Positions 26,876 through 35,537 of a DNA stretch of 64,000 nucleotides are shown piece by piece. How positions within the stretch are numbered: position 1 is the stretch's first letter; each line of letters opens with the position of its first letter. The stretch spans positions 868,001-932,000 of the forward strand of contig NZ_JAPEPW010000001.1 in NCBI RefSeq assembly GCF_026339955.1, in the 5' to 3' direction. This DNA is from Streptomyces sp. NBC_01549. Its GTDB lineage: Bacteria > Actinomycetota > Actinomycetes > Streptomycetales > Streptomycetaceae. A program made the translations under genes and the position numbers. The notes beneath the pieces are model-generated. The model worked only from the letters and a program-made list of their open reading frames with translations, was not told the origin of the DNA and searched no databases.

Positions 26876-28537
26876 TTACTCCCCCGCCGCCGCCGTCGCC
26901 TTCAGTGCCAGCCACAGCTCCATGCGGACGTCGGGGTCGTCGAGGGAGCGGCCGAGGATCTCCTCGACGCGTCGCATCCGGTAGCGCAGGGTGTGCCGGT
27001 GCACACCCAGGTCCGCGGCGGCGGCGTCCCACTGCCCGTGCCGGGACAGCCACGCCCGCAGCGAGGCGACCAGATCCCCCCGCCCGGTGGCGTCGTGCTC
27101 GTGCAGCGCGCGCAGCAACCCGTCCGCGAACGCCCGCACCGCGTCATCGGCGAGCAGCGGCAGGACGGACCCCGCGGCCAGCTCCTCGTGCTCGACCAGC
27201 GACCGCCCCCGCCGCCGGGCCACGGACAGCGCCTGCTCGGCCTGCTTGTAGGCGGCGGCCGCGGCGATCGGGCCGGCGGGGGCCGACAACCCGACGACCA
27301 GTTCGTCCTCGTCGCCCACGAGCTGCTCCCGGGTGGCGATCCGCGCGGCGTCCAGCGCGGCCGCGTACTCCCCGCACGCCGTCACCGCCGCGCCCCCGTC
27401 CACGGCGAGCACGACCAGCCGCTCCCCGTCGGGCACGACGAGCACGGACTCCCCGGAGCGGGCGGCGGCCGACTCGACGATCTCGGCGAGCCCGCCGAGC
27501 GGGTCGCCGTTCGTCGGGTCCGGCACCGCGACGGGGGCCTTGGACGGCTTCGCGGCGGCCACCCGCGCGTGCCCGTCGGCGTGCGCCCGGGACGCCGACG
27601 CGGACGCCGACTCGGCGAGGATCAGCCGGAAGGGCGCGTCGAGCAGCTCCCCGTACAGGTCCCCGGCCACGGTCCGCGCGTGCTCGGGCTGCCCGGCGAG
27701 CAGCATGCGCAGCACCGCCGCCCCGATGCGCTGCTCGGCGGCGTGCAGTGACCGGGAGCGTTCGGTGGTGAGGGTCAGCAGCGCGATCGCGGAGTGCACG
27801 GCGTAGCGCTCGGCGGTGCCGAGGGCGGCGGCCGTTCCGACGGCGAGCGCGGCGCGGGGGCGGCGCCCGGTGCCGAGGGTGTGCAGTTCTACGCGGTCCT
27901 CGCCGCCCACGACGGAGCTGGCGGGCGCGGGGCGTTCCCGCAGTCGTTCCACGTCGGGGGTGAGCCGCGCGGCCCGGCGCCCGGCCCACTCGGGGGCGGT
28001 GGCGACGACGGCGCCGGACGCGTCGTACAGGGCCGCCCAGCCGTCCACCTGTCCTGCCAGTGCGGACAGCAGCCCCTCGGGGCCGTCGTTCAGTGCCTGC
28101 TTCGTCAGTTCGCGCTGCGCGGCGAAGCCCGCCGTCACCGCCCGGTACTGGTCCGCGGCGATCGCGGCCGACACCGCCTTGCTGATCGCCAGGAAGGGGG
28201 TGCGGCGGGGGACCTCCAGGAGTGGCAGGCCCTCTTCCTCCGCCGCGTCGACCAGGGCCTTCGGGATCTCGTCGTAGTTGACCCCGACGGCGAAGCCGAG
28301 CCCGACGACCCCGGCCCCCACCAGCCGCTTCACATAGCGCCGCATGACGTCCGGATCCTCCGCGTCCAGCTGGAGCGCGGTGATCAGCAGCAGTTCCCCG
28401 CCCTCCATATAGGGCACGGGGTCGGCGAGCTCGCTGACGTGGGCCCAGCGGACGGGTACGTCCAGACGGTCCTCGCCCGCCCGCACGGTCAGCTTGAGCG
28501 CGGAGTGGTGGACTAGCGAGGCGAGCGTGGGGCGCAT
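26876..28537 (-). CDS. PucR-family transcriptional regulator
   Basis: 553 aa. The N-terminal PucR ligand domain is RPTLASLVHHSALKLTVRAG..VRWAHVSELADPVPYMEGGE, ending near LEVPRRTPFLAISKAVSAAI. A GAF-like/GGDEF-like middle follows, and the C-terminal PucR helix-turn-helix is AAAADLGVHRHTLRYRMRRV with EILGRSLDDPDVRMELWLAL. GAAGG precedes the ATG. PucR proteins sense amines, purines or amino acids. Located between the semialdehyde dehydrogenase and gabT, it is the likely GABA or polyamine regulator. The 188-bp region between its start and the upstream ATPase gene stop should hold its promoter. Confidence 0.93.
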   Translation of the reverse strand: MRPTLASLVHHSALKLTVRAGEDRLDVPVRWAHVSELADPVPYMEGGELLLITALQLDAEDPDVMRRYVKRLVGAGVVGLGFAVGVNYDEIPKALVDAAEEEGLPLLEVPRRTPFLAISKAVSAAIAADQYRAVTAGFAAQRELTKQALNDGPEGLLSALAGQVDGWAALYDASGAVVATAPEWAGRRAARLTPDVERLRERPAPASSVVGGEDRVELHTLGTGRRPRAALAVGTAAALGTAERYAVHSAIALLTLTTERSRSLHAAEQRIGAAVLRMLLAGQPEHARTVAGDLYGELLDAPFRLILAESASASASRAHADGHARVAAAKPSKAPVAVPDPTNGDPLGGLAEIVESAAARSGESVLVVPDGERLVVLAVDGGAAVTACGEYAAALDAARIATREQLVGDEDELVVGLSAPAGPIAAAAAYKQAEQALSVARRRGRSLVEHEELAAGSVLPLLADDAVRAFADGLLRALHEHDATGRGDLVASLRAWLSRHGQWDAAAADLGVHRHTLRYRMRRVEEILGRSLDDPDVRMELWLALKATAAAGE

Positions 28538-28725
28538 GGGACCTTCAGGTCTTCACAGGATCTTCGACGGTCACGGGCAGTGTGATCATTTAAAACTTTT
28601 GGCCGCAACGTATGAACGACCTATGTCGATTCTGCCTCACCGTATGGTCAGCCGGTGACCTTGTGTCCAGACGCCGCGGTCAGCCCCCCGGCCTCTGTCC
28701 CGCCCCCCGCGGACGGTCCCGGAGC

Positions 28726-31179
28726 TCAGCTCCGTAGATCCACCAGCAACGGCGGCGCGTGTTCTCCCGTCACCGTGGTGAGCGACAGCACCGCGTGCCC
28801 CGGTGGCACCTCGTGCGCCAGCTCGGATGCCGACCACCGCTCCCGTTCGACCTTCCTTATGGTCACCGCGTCCGTGGTGACGGCCTTTCCGGTGACCAGC
28901 TTGCGCAGGGCGTGGATGGCCCGGGTCATCGGCTGGTCCGCGAAGACGGTGTGCTTGGCCACGTCGCGGGTCTCCACCCACTCCGTGCCCCAGGCGTGGG
29001 CGAAGCGGCTGCCGTCCCACGTCGTGACGCCGGAGAAGGCCATCCGGCAGCCCACGGCGCCGTACAGCGGCCCGTGCAGTGCCTCGGGGATGTCGCCGAT
29101 CGTGCGCAGGGCGAGCACCACTCCCGCGTTCTGGGAACGCAGGCGTTGAATGCGGCGTACCGAGTCGGTGGTCAGCGTTCCGGTGGCGTCGTCGAGGACC
29201 AGGCAGGCGAAGTGCGGGCGCTCCCCGCCACGTACGACGGCGGTGAACTGGGCGAGCACCAGCCGGGCGAGGAGCCGGGCCGCCTCCTCGTGTCCGTGCT
29301 CGGGCAGGTCGATCCGCACCCGCAGGGGATGGTGGGCGACGGCGCGCAGCGAGAACGCCCGGGTCGTGCCGCCCGCGCTGAAGAAGTCGGCGAAGGCGGG
29401 CCGGTCCAGGAGCGCCAGCCGGTCGGCGAGCGCCGGGCCCGCGTCGGCCGGGCTGCCGATCTGCCGCATGCGTGCTTCCAGTTCGCGGCGCATCCCGGCG
29501 TGCCGCGGCTCCGAAAGGGCTTCGTGCAGGCCGGTCAGGGCCGCCGGTACGCCTTCCAGGAGTTCCCGCAGAGCGGCCATGGGCGGGAACGTGCCGTGCA
29601 CGGCCCGGTAGGGGCCGAGGAGTTGGGCGAGCGCGGTGGTGGCCCGCTGGCCAGCCACCGTGTCGAGGTCCCCGGCCAGGCCTTCGGCGAGGAAGGAGGC
29701 CGCTTCGTCGGGGTCCTCGGAGTCCGCGTACAGATCGAGGTCGTGGACGGAGGCGGGGTCGCCGATCTTCACCACGACGTCGAAGGCCGAGTCCGGGCCG
29801 AGCGGCGTCCCGGCGGCAGCGACCGCGACGACGGCGCACCGCCCGGTGAGCGCCTGCAGGGCGAGCGACTCGACGACGGGGCCGACCAGGTGCCGGGTCT
29901 TCCCGGAGCCGGAAGGACCGACGGCGAGCAGGGAGGTGCCCAGGGCCTCCGGGTCGAGGGCCGCGCCCCCGCCGTCGTAGGCCTCGGGGGTACGGTCTCC
30001 GGTCGTCCACCGCCCGATGCGCACCTGTCCCACGAGCACGTCGTGCACCGCGGTGCGGGCGGGCAGGTCGCGGGCCCCGGAGGGATGCGTCCAGGCCGCT
30101 CCGCCCCGTCGCAGCACGGTGTCGACGAAGGCGGTCAGGCGGGTGGCGTCCCACTTCGCCGTGGCCCACGCGCGCCGCACCCGGGCGCAGTCCACGTCGT
30201 TCATCCGGCCGCCGAGCACTTCGGCGGTGAGCAGTTCCGCCGCCTCGTGCTGTCCGGCGTCACGGAGTTCGGGCCATTGGGCGGCCGGTAGGTCCGGCGC
30301 GAACTTCGCGGTGCCGTCCTCCTGTGCCGCATTGCGCGCGGCTCGGGCGGCGAGCCACTCCCTGGCGTACCCGCGCCAGGCGCCGATCCGGGCGAACGGC
30401 CACAGGACGAGCAGGGTGATCAGCGTGTAGAGCCCGTCGGTGATCAGCTGCGACTGGAACAGGTCGTAGCCGCCGAAGACCAGGGCGACGAGGGAGAACA
30501 GCGGGGCGACGACCGGCAGGGCGTCCCAGCCGACTCCGGGGAAGGCGTTCGGGAAGACGAACGTCAGCGCGATCAGTGCGCCCAGCGCGGCGAGGGCGGC
30601 GCGCAGGGGCTGGGGCCGCCCGGTGACGTAGTGGCGGACGACCTCGGGCCAGCTCCCCAGCCGGCCCATGGCGTACACCAGCACGCCGAAGAAGACGCCG
30701 TTGTAGACCTCGATGGCCTCCGCCCCCTGCCACGCCTTGGGCGAGGTGGTGCCGCTCCACCACCAGTCGTCCGGCGTGAACAGCTTCAGCACGACCCACA
30801 TGTAGGGGACGCTGCCGTGGCGCCACAGCGACCAGACGACCAGTGCCACCACGAGCGGGACCGCGAGCCCGACGATGGTGACCGGCGAGAGCCGCTCCCG
30901 CCCCTTCGACGGGCGACGCACCCGGTATCCGTACCGCCAGATCCCGGGACCGGTGACGGGGCGCGGCTTGTTGAGCCAGTCGGCGACGGTGGGCCGGGGG
31001 GCCGGGGACTGCTCCGGCACGGACGGCAGACCCGCGGGCCGCGGCGGGTTCCCCCTCGGCATGGGGGGTACTCCAGGTGGCGCAGGCGCGGGTGCCTTAC
31101 CAGGTGGCGGCGGCACGGCGGGTCCCGGCACCGCACCGGTATGCCCGCCCCGCGCGTCCTGTGTCCCGTCGCTGTCCAT
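28726..31179 (-). CDS. membrane-anchored ATP-binding protein (TraG/VirD4/FtsK-like)
   Basis: 817 aa. Proline-rich cytoplasmic start, then four or five membrane helices between about residues 98 and 275 (IVGLAVPLVVALVVWSLW, EVYNGVFFGVLVYAMGRL, ALAALGALIALTFVFPNAFP, LVALVFGGYDLF). The C-terminal P-loop domain has Walker A GPSGSGKTR and Walker B CLVLDDATGTLTTDSV, followed by QNAGVVLALRTIGDIPEALH, typical of conjugation or FtsK-like ATPases. No relaxase or pilus genes are nearby, so a mobile origin is not implied. It may be a coupling or translocation ATPase of unknown substrate. Confidence 0.82.
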   Translation of the reverse strand: MDSDGTQDARGGHTGAVPGPAVPPPPGKAPAPAPPGVPPMPRGNPPRPAGLPSVPEQSPAPRPTVADWLNKPRPVTGPGIWRYGYRVRRPSKGRERLSPVTIVGLAVPLVVALVVWSLWRHGSVPYMWVVLKLFTPDDWWWSGTTSPKAWQGAEAIEVYNGVFFGVLVYAMGRLGSWPEVVRHYVTGRPQPLRAALAALGALIALTFVFPNAFPGVGWDALPVVAPLFSLVALVFGGYDLFQSQLITDGLYTLITLLVLWPFARIGAWRGYAREWLAARAARNAAQEDGTAKFAPDLPAAQWPELRDAGQHEAAELLTAEVLGGRMNDVDCARVRRAWATAKWDATRLTAFVDTVLRRGGAAWTHPSGARDLPARTAVHDVLVGQVRIGRWTTGDRTPEAYDGGGAALDPEALGTSLLAVGPSGSGKTRHLVGPVVESLALQALTGRCAVVAVAAAGTPLGPDSAFDVVVKIGDPASVHDLDLYADSEDPDEAASFLAEGLAGDLDTVAGQRATTALAQLLGPYRAVHGTFPPMAALRELLEGVPAALTGLHEALSEPRHAGMRRELEARMRQIGSPADAGPALADRLALLDRPAFADFFSAGGTTRAFSLRAVAHHPLRVRIDLPEHGHEEAARLLARLVLAQFTAVVRGGERPHFACLVLDDATGTLTTDSVRRIQRLRSQNAGVVLALRTIGDIPEALHGPLYGAVGCRMAFSGVTTWDGSRFAHAWGTEWVETRDVAKHTVFADQPMTRAIHALRKLVTGKAVTTDAVTIRKVERERWSASELAHEVPPGHAVLSLTTVTGEHAPPLLVDLRS

Positions 31180-31510
31180 CGCCCTGCCCCCTGACCAGCC
31201 GCTCCGTGCTTCGTCCGCGAGTCAATCTAGTGCCCCTGCGGGGGGAGTTCACCGTTTACGCGGCCGGGTCCGCACCTTGCCCGGGCGCAGCGGCGGGGGG
31301 CCGGCGACGGCACGGGATCACCGGCCCTGAGGGCCTCTATGTCCACCGCGGACAACGGAATCCTCCGACAACGCCCACATGGAGCATGCCGACCCCCCGT
31401 TCCCGGCCCTAGCCTGCGAAGAAAGAAGTCAAGAGTCCGAAAACACCCCGCCCGGCGCACCCCGTCCGCCGCGGGGCCGTCCGGTTCGCAAGATCATCAG
31501 GGAGCCCCTC
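31180..31510. promoter_or_regulatory. divergent control region ATPase gene / gabT
   Basis: 331 bp without a coding frame. It contains two direct GACAACG heptamers at 31351-31357 and 31367-31373, one and a half helical turns apart, 140 bp before the gabT start. They could bind a regulator such as the nearby PucR protein, but this is a guess. No clear terminator is seen. Confidence 0.35.
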
Positions 31511-32845
31511 ATGACCGCACTTCCGCAGGAGCGCCGCGTCGTCACCGCCATCCCCGGCCCGAAGTCGCAGGAGCTGCAGGCCCGACGCACCGCCGCGGTC
31601 GCGGCCGGTGTGGGTTCGGTGCTCCCTGTCTTCACCACGCGCGCCGGCGGCGGCATCATCGAGGACGTCGACGGCAACCGTCTGATCGACTTCGGCTCCG
31701 GCATCGCCGTGACCTCCGTCGGCGCGAGCGCCGAGGCCGTCGTACGCCGCGCCTCCGCGCAGCTCCAGGACTTCACCCACACCTGTTTCATGGTCACCCC
31801 GTACGAGGGCTACGTCGCCGTCGCCGAGGCGCTGGCCGAGCTGACCCCGGGTGACCACGCCAAGAAGTCGGCCCTGTTCAACTCGGGCGCCGAGGCCGTC
31901 GAGAACGCCGTCAAGATCGCCCGTGCGTACACCAAGCGCCAGGCCGTCGTCGTCTTCGACCACGGCTACCACGGCCGTACGAACCTCACGATGGCGTTGA
32001 CCGCCAAGAACATGCCGTACAAGAACGGCTTCGGCCCGTTCGCGCCCGAGGTGTACCGGGTGCCGGTGGCGTACGGCTACCGCTGGCTGACCGGCCCGGA
32101 GAACGCCGGCGCCGAGGCCTCCGCCCAGGCGATCGACATGATCAACAAGCAGATCGGCGCCGACAACGTCGCCGCGATCATCATCGAGCCGGTGCTCGGC
32201 GAGGGCGGCTTCATCGAGCCCGCGAAGGGCTTCCTGCCCGCCATCAGCAAGTTCGCCAAGGACAACGGCATCGTCTTCGTCGCGGACGAGATCCAGTCCG
32301 GCTTCTGCCGCACCGGCCAGTGGTTCGCCTGCGAGGACGAGGGCATCGTCCCGGACCTGATCACCACCGCCAAGGGCATCGCGGGCGGTCTGCCGCTCGC
32401 CGCCGTGACGGGCCGCGCCGAGATCATGGACGCCGCGCACGCGGGCGGCCTGGGCGGCACCTACGGCGGCAACCCGGTGGCCTGCGCGGGCGCGCTCGGC
32501 GCGATCGAGACGATGAAGGAGCTCGACCTCAACGCCAAGGCGAAGAACATCGAGGCCGTCATGAAGGCCCGCCTCGGCGCGATGGCCGAGAAGTTCGACG
32601 TCATCGGCGACGTCCGTGGCCGTGGCGCCATGATCGCCATCGAGCTGGTCAAGGACCGCGCCACCAAGGCGCCGAACCCCGAGGCGACCGCCGCGCTCGC
32701 CAAGGCCTGCCACCAGGAGGGCCTGCTGGTCCTGACCTGTGGCACCTACGGCAACGTCCTCCGCTTCCTGCCGCCGCTGGTCATCGGTGACGATCTGCTG
32801 AACGAGGGCCTCGACATCATCGAGCAGGCCTTCGCCCGTATCTGA
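31511..32845 (+). CDS. gabT: 4-aminobutyrate aminotransferase
   Basis: 444 aa class-III PLP aminotransferase that moves the amino group of GABA to 2-oxoglutarate, giving succinate semialdehyde. Signatures: FGSGIAVTSVGASAEAVVRR, NSGAEAVENAVKIARAYTKR, FDHGYHGRTNLTMALTAK, the PLP aspartate in VFVADEIQSGFCRTGQWFAC, and the PLP lysine in TTAKGIAGGLPLAAVTGRA. The Bacillus/actinobacterial GabT ending (GTYGNVLRFLPPLVIGDDLL) is present. The product is the substrate for the aldehyde dehydrogenase at 24999. A hairpin follows 94 bp after the stop. Confidence 0.95.
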   Translation: MTALPQERRVVTAIPGPKSQELQARRTAAVAAGVGSVLPVFTTRAGGGIIEDVDGNRLIDFGSGIAVTSVGASAEAVVRRASAQLQDFTHTCFMVTPYEGYVAVAEALAELTPGDHAKKSALFNSGAEAVENAVKIARAYTKRQAVVVFDHGYHGRTNLTMALTAKNMPYKNGFGPFAPEVYRVPVAYGYRWLTGPENAGAEASAQAIDMINKQIGADNVAAIIIEPVLGEGGFIEPAKGFLPAISKFAKDNGIVFVADEIQSGFCRTGQWFACEDEGIVPDLITTAKGIAGGLPLAAVTGRAEIMDAAHAGGLGGTYGGNPVACAGALGAIETMKELDLNAKAKNIEAVMKARLGAMAEKFDVIGDVRGRGAMIAIELVKDRATKAPNPEATAALAKACHQEGLLVLTCGTYGNVLRFLPPLVIGDDLLNEGLDIIEQAFARI

Positions 32846-32939
32846 CGCCCCACCCGCCCCAGCCCCGCGACCCGGCCGGCCGCGCTGAGCGGATTCCGCT
32901 TGGTTCCGGGGCTGCGGCGACCGGGGTCAGAGCGTGTCG

Positions 32940-32967
32940 CCTTCTCGGCCGTGAACGGCCGAGAAGG
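32940..32967. terminator. strong hairpin between gabT and tnpB
   Basis: 12-bp perfect stem CCTTCTCGGCCG / CGGCCGAGAAGG around a TGAA loop. It can serve as the gabT terminator. It also sits about 83 bp beyond the tnpB stop, where IS605-family elements have their right-end hairpin and the 3' end of the guide RNA, so it may belong to the insertion element. Confidence 0.7.
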
Positions 32968-33049
32968 TACTCGGCTGTTCACACCTCGTCGCGCTCCCGA
33001 CAGCCCTCTACGACAGGACGGTCACGGGTCGCATCCACCCTCCGCTGCG

Positions 33050-34207
33050 TCAAGCAGGGGAGGGTGCGGGTGCGGTGACAAACACCCACGCCGAGCGTGC
33101 GCGATCACGCACGTTGACCCCGGCGACGACGTCGGCGGGCCCAGCGAGACCGCACCGACGACAGGCAAAATGGTCCCGAGTCGGCCGGTTGGCTCTCCCG
33201 GTATGGCCGCAGCGTGGGCAGCGCTGCGATGTGTAAGCCGCATCCACTTCTACGAACGGCACCCCTGCCCGCTTGGCTTTGTAGGCAAGGTGCTGTCCGA
33301 GTTGGTTGAACGGCCAGGAGGAGAGCGTGGCCCGCTGGTCGCGGCGAAGCCGTACCCGATCGCGGATCCCGCCGAGTTGCTCAACAGCGATCCCGCGTCC
33401 GGTGCGTTGCGCGACGGCCACGATCTCCTTGCTAATTGTGTGGTTAACCTGGGTGGCATGGCACTGCTCGCGTCGCGCACGCAGCGCGAGGCGACGTTTG
33501 GCCGACCGCGTGCCCTTGGCCTGAAGCTCCGCCCGCTTGCGGGCCTGCCAGCGCCGATACCGCCCCAGCCGACGGCCCTGGTAGTTCACGCCGTCGCTGG
33601 TAGTGGCCAGGTTCACGATGCCCCGGTCCACCCCGATGAAGCCGACCGGCTCGAATACCTCCGGCTCGGGGATCTCACAGGTCGCGATCAGGAACCACTT
33701 GCTGCCCCGCTGGACGAGATCACTCTCGCCCCTGCGTTGCTCGGCGAGAACCTTGAGCTGATCGGCCGCCCCCACGAACCGGATGTTCTTCATCCGCCCG
33801 TCCACCGTCCAGATCGACACCGTGCGGGCATCCATCTGCCAGGACAGACAGCGATCGTCGAAGGGTTGGGCGGCCCCTGGCCTGAAACCAATCGGTGAGG
33901 CTGCCGCCTTGCGGTAGCGCTGGGACGTCGGCTCTCCCAGGTTTCGGGCCTGCAGGCTCGCCCGCAGCGCGGCGTAGGCGTCCACTACCTTCTTCACTAC
34001 CCGCACCGTCGGCTGCGCGGATAGCCCGAAGGTCGCCTTCACATCGATATACACCTCGCGCTGCAGGGCGTTACGTTCCGTGAGGTTCTTCTCGAAAGCC
34101 ACCTGCGAGGTGAAGTTGGCAGCCCGGTTGCAGGCACGGAGGGTCGCTTCGAGCGCCGACGCCTGCTCCGGCGTCGGCAGTAGCTTGACTTGCACTACCA
34201 ACTTCAC
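33050..34207 (-). CDS. tnpB: RNA-guided endonuclease TnpB (IS605 OrfB family)
   Basis: 385 aa from a GTG at 34207. N-terminal part KLVVQVKLLPTPEQASALEA is the classic OrfB helix-turn-helix opening. The split RuvC nuclease is complete: aspartate in FIGVDRGIVNLATTSDG, glutamate in GRGIAVEQLGGIRDRV, and the last aspartate in GPADVVAGVNVRDRA. The four-cysteine zinc finger is CPRCGH..CRRCG. Family members bind an RNA made from the element's right end (omega or reRNA) and cut DNA beside a short motif. All catalytic residues and the zinc finger are present, so it may be active. The stretch 33000-33110, across the 3' end of the gene, is where such an RNA would lie. Confidence 0.9.
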   Translation of the reverse strand: MKLVVQVKLLPTPEQASALEATLRACNRAANFTSQVAFEKNLTERNALQREVYIDVKATFGLSAQPTVRVVKKVVDAYAALRASLQARNLGEPTSQRYRKAAASPIGFRPGAAQPFDDRCLSWQMDARTVSIWTVDGRMKNIRFVGAADQLKVLAEQRRGESDLVQRGSKWFLIATCEIPEPEVFEPVGFIGVDRGIVNLATTSDGVNYQGRRLGRYRRWQARKRAELQAKGTRSAKRRLALRARREQCHATQVNHTISKEIVAVAQRTGRGIAVEQLGGIRDRVRLRRDQRATLSSWPFNQLGQHLAYKAKRAGVPFVEVDAAYTSQRCPRCGHTGRANRPTRDHFACRRCGLAGPADVVAGVNVRDRARSAWVFVTAPAPSPA

Positions 34208-34515
34208 ACGCCACACCGTAGAAACAATCGCCGCACAAGTGGACTGCCTTCGATGGCCGGTTCCCCATACTGGGTGACCGCCGGGACGCGTGTTCGCACT
34301 GTCTGGCACCGCCGGACAGCGAGTCGATACTCCGCGTCTGCGCTTGTGGACATCGAATACTGCGACGCTGCTCGTCGCCGTGCCATACGCGACTCCGACC
34401 CGGTGCAGACGCCGAAGCCTCCTCGCAAGCGTCTGGTGAAGAACGTGTGCAGGGTGGATGACGGGGCTCGATTCCACCTGTCGGACCCCATCCCCCTGCC
34501 GTAGGTTCTACCCAG
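34208..34515. other. gap between tnpB and PAP2 genes
   Basis: 308 bp with no convincing coding frame. It holds the putative left-end hairpin of the tnpB element (34299-34319). Close to the PAP2 start is TAGGTT at 34502-34507, a fair -10 box only about 9 bp before the ATG, so the PAP2 mRNA may have almost no leader. Confidence 0.35.
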
Positions 34516-35367
34516 ATGAGAGATACACCCCGCCCACAGGGGACTGTGGGTGACACCGGGTCGAGGCCTCCCCAGCTTCGCCCTGGTCGTGCCCTCGCGC
34601 ACACACCCGGAGCTTCCGGCTCCGGATCTCCTCACCGATCGGACAGTCGCTCGCCCCAAACCCCCCGGGGCGCGCGACGACCCGATCCGGACGGCCGCTT
34701 CGGAACTACCCCCCCTGTTCCGGGGCGGCCGACCTTCCTCCTCGGGCTCCTCGGCTTCCTCGGCCTTCCGGCCCTTCTCTTCGCGCTGATCACCTGGCAG
34801 GTCGCGGCCCACGGCCCCCTCGCCCGCGCGGACGAACGCCTCAGCCACACTCTCGCCCACCCCGACCGGGTCTCCGAAATCCTCGCCGACCTGGGCAATG
34901 TCACCGTCGCGGTGCCGCTCCTGGCCGTCGTGCTCGGGTACGTGGCGTGGCGGGCCCGCGCGGCCGGGCGGGAGCGCTGGTGGCTGCCGTCTCTCGCGGC
35001 GGCGGTCCTGATGGCGGTCGTACCGGCATTGATCGTGCCTTTGAAAGAACTGGTCGCCCGGCCCGGCCCACCGGTCATGGGCCCGGGCACGGGCACGGGC
35101 ACGGGCTTCTTTCCTTCGGGCCACACCGCCACCGCCGTCATCGCGTACGGCGGTGCGGCCCTGGTGCTGATGCCGTGGCTGCGGAGCACCGGGGCCCGCC
35201 GCGCTCTGCTTGTCGGCTGTCTCGCCCTGAATCTCGGCGTCGCCTTCGGCCTGATCCGAAGGGGCTACCACTGGCCGCTGGACGTGGCGGCCAGTTGGTG
35301 CCTGTGCGCGGTGCTGTTGCGCTCACTGTGGCTGCTCCTCAGCCGCAACGACCGTAGGCCGAAGTAG
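34516..35367 (+). CDS. PAP2-family membrane phosphatase
   Basis: 283 aa. The first 75 residues are proline/serine-rich and cytoplasmic or partly artefactual; the true start may be further in, since no ribosome site precedes the ATG at 34516. Then six membrane helices from FLLGLLGFLGLPALLFALIT. The three phosphatase motifs are KELVARPGPP, FFPSGHTATA and RRGYHWPLDVAAS, giving the histidine nucleophile and acid. Family members dephosphorylate lipid phosphates such as undecaprenyl diphosphate or phosphatidate at the outer membrane face. It may be co-regulated with nothing nearby; it faces a decayed remnant. Confidence 0.85.
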   Translation: MRDTPRPQGTVGDTGSRPPQLRPGRALAHTPGASGSGSPHRSDSRSPQTPRGARRPDPDGRFGTTPPVPGRPTFLLGLLGFLGLPALLFALITWQVAAHGPLARADERLSHTLAHPDRVSEILADLGNVTVAVPLLAVVLGYVAWRARAAGRERWWLPSLAAAVLMAVVPALIVPLKELVARPGPPVMGPGTGTGTGFFPSGHTATAVIAYGGAALVLMPWLRSTGARRALLVGCLALNLGVAFGLIRRGYHWPLDVAASWCLCAVLLRSLWLLLSRNDRRPK

Positions 35368-35370
35368 GCG

Positions 35371-35530
35371 TCAGCCCAAATAGGCGTCGAAGGTCCGCTG
35401 GAACTCCCAGTTCCCGTAGCGGTCTTCCGGGCATTACGCGGGTTCCGCCAGGCGTTGGTGGTGAGCCGGATCGCAGTGGATGAGCTGGGCGTATGCCTGT
35501 GGATCACCCACGGCGGCGCACGCCCCGGCA
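35371..35530 (-). pseudogene. C-terminal remnant of an unidentified gene
   Basis: One frame reads GDPQAYAQLIHCDPAHHQRL-AEPA, a TAA stop at 35434, then in the same frame CPEDRYGNWEFQRTFDAYLG and a TGA at 35371. The amino-acid text looks like a genuine protein tail with an in-frame stop and no upstream part. Family not recognised. Confidence 0.35.
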
Positions 35531-35537
35531 GGGCGGC

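Larger units (their letters stand above)
32940..34319 (-). mobile_element. IS605/IS1341-type element carrying only tnpB (limits approximate)
   Basis: A single tnpB gene without tnpA, bounded by a 12-bp-stem hairpin on the 3' side (32940-32967) and a 9-bp-arm hairpin (CTGTCTGGC ACC GCCGGACAG, 34299-34319) on the 5' side. IS200/IS605 ends are marked by hairpins, not by inverted repeats or target duplications, so the exact borders cannot be fixed by eye. Without tnpA it would need help in trans to move. Confidence 0.5.
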
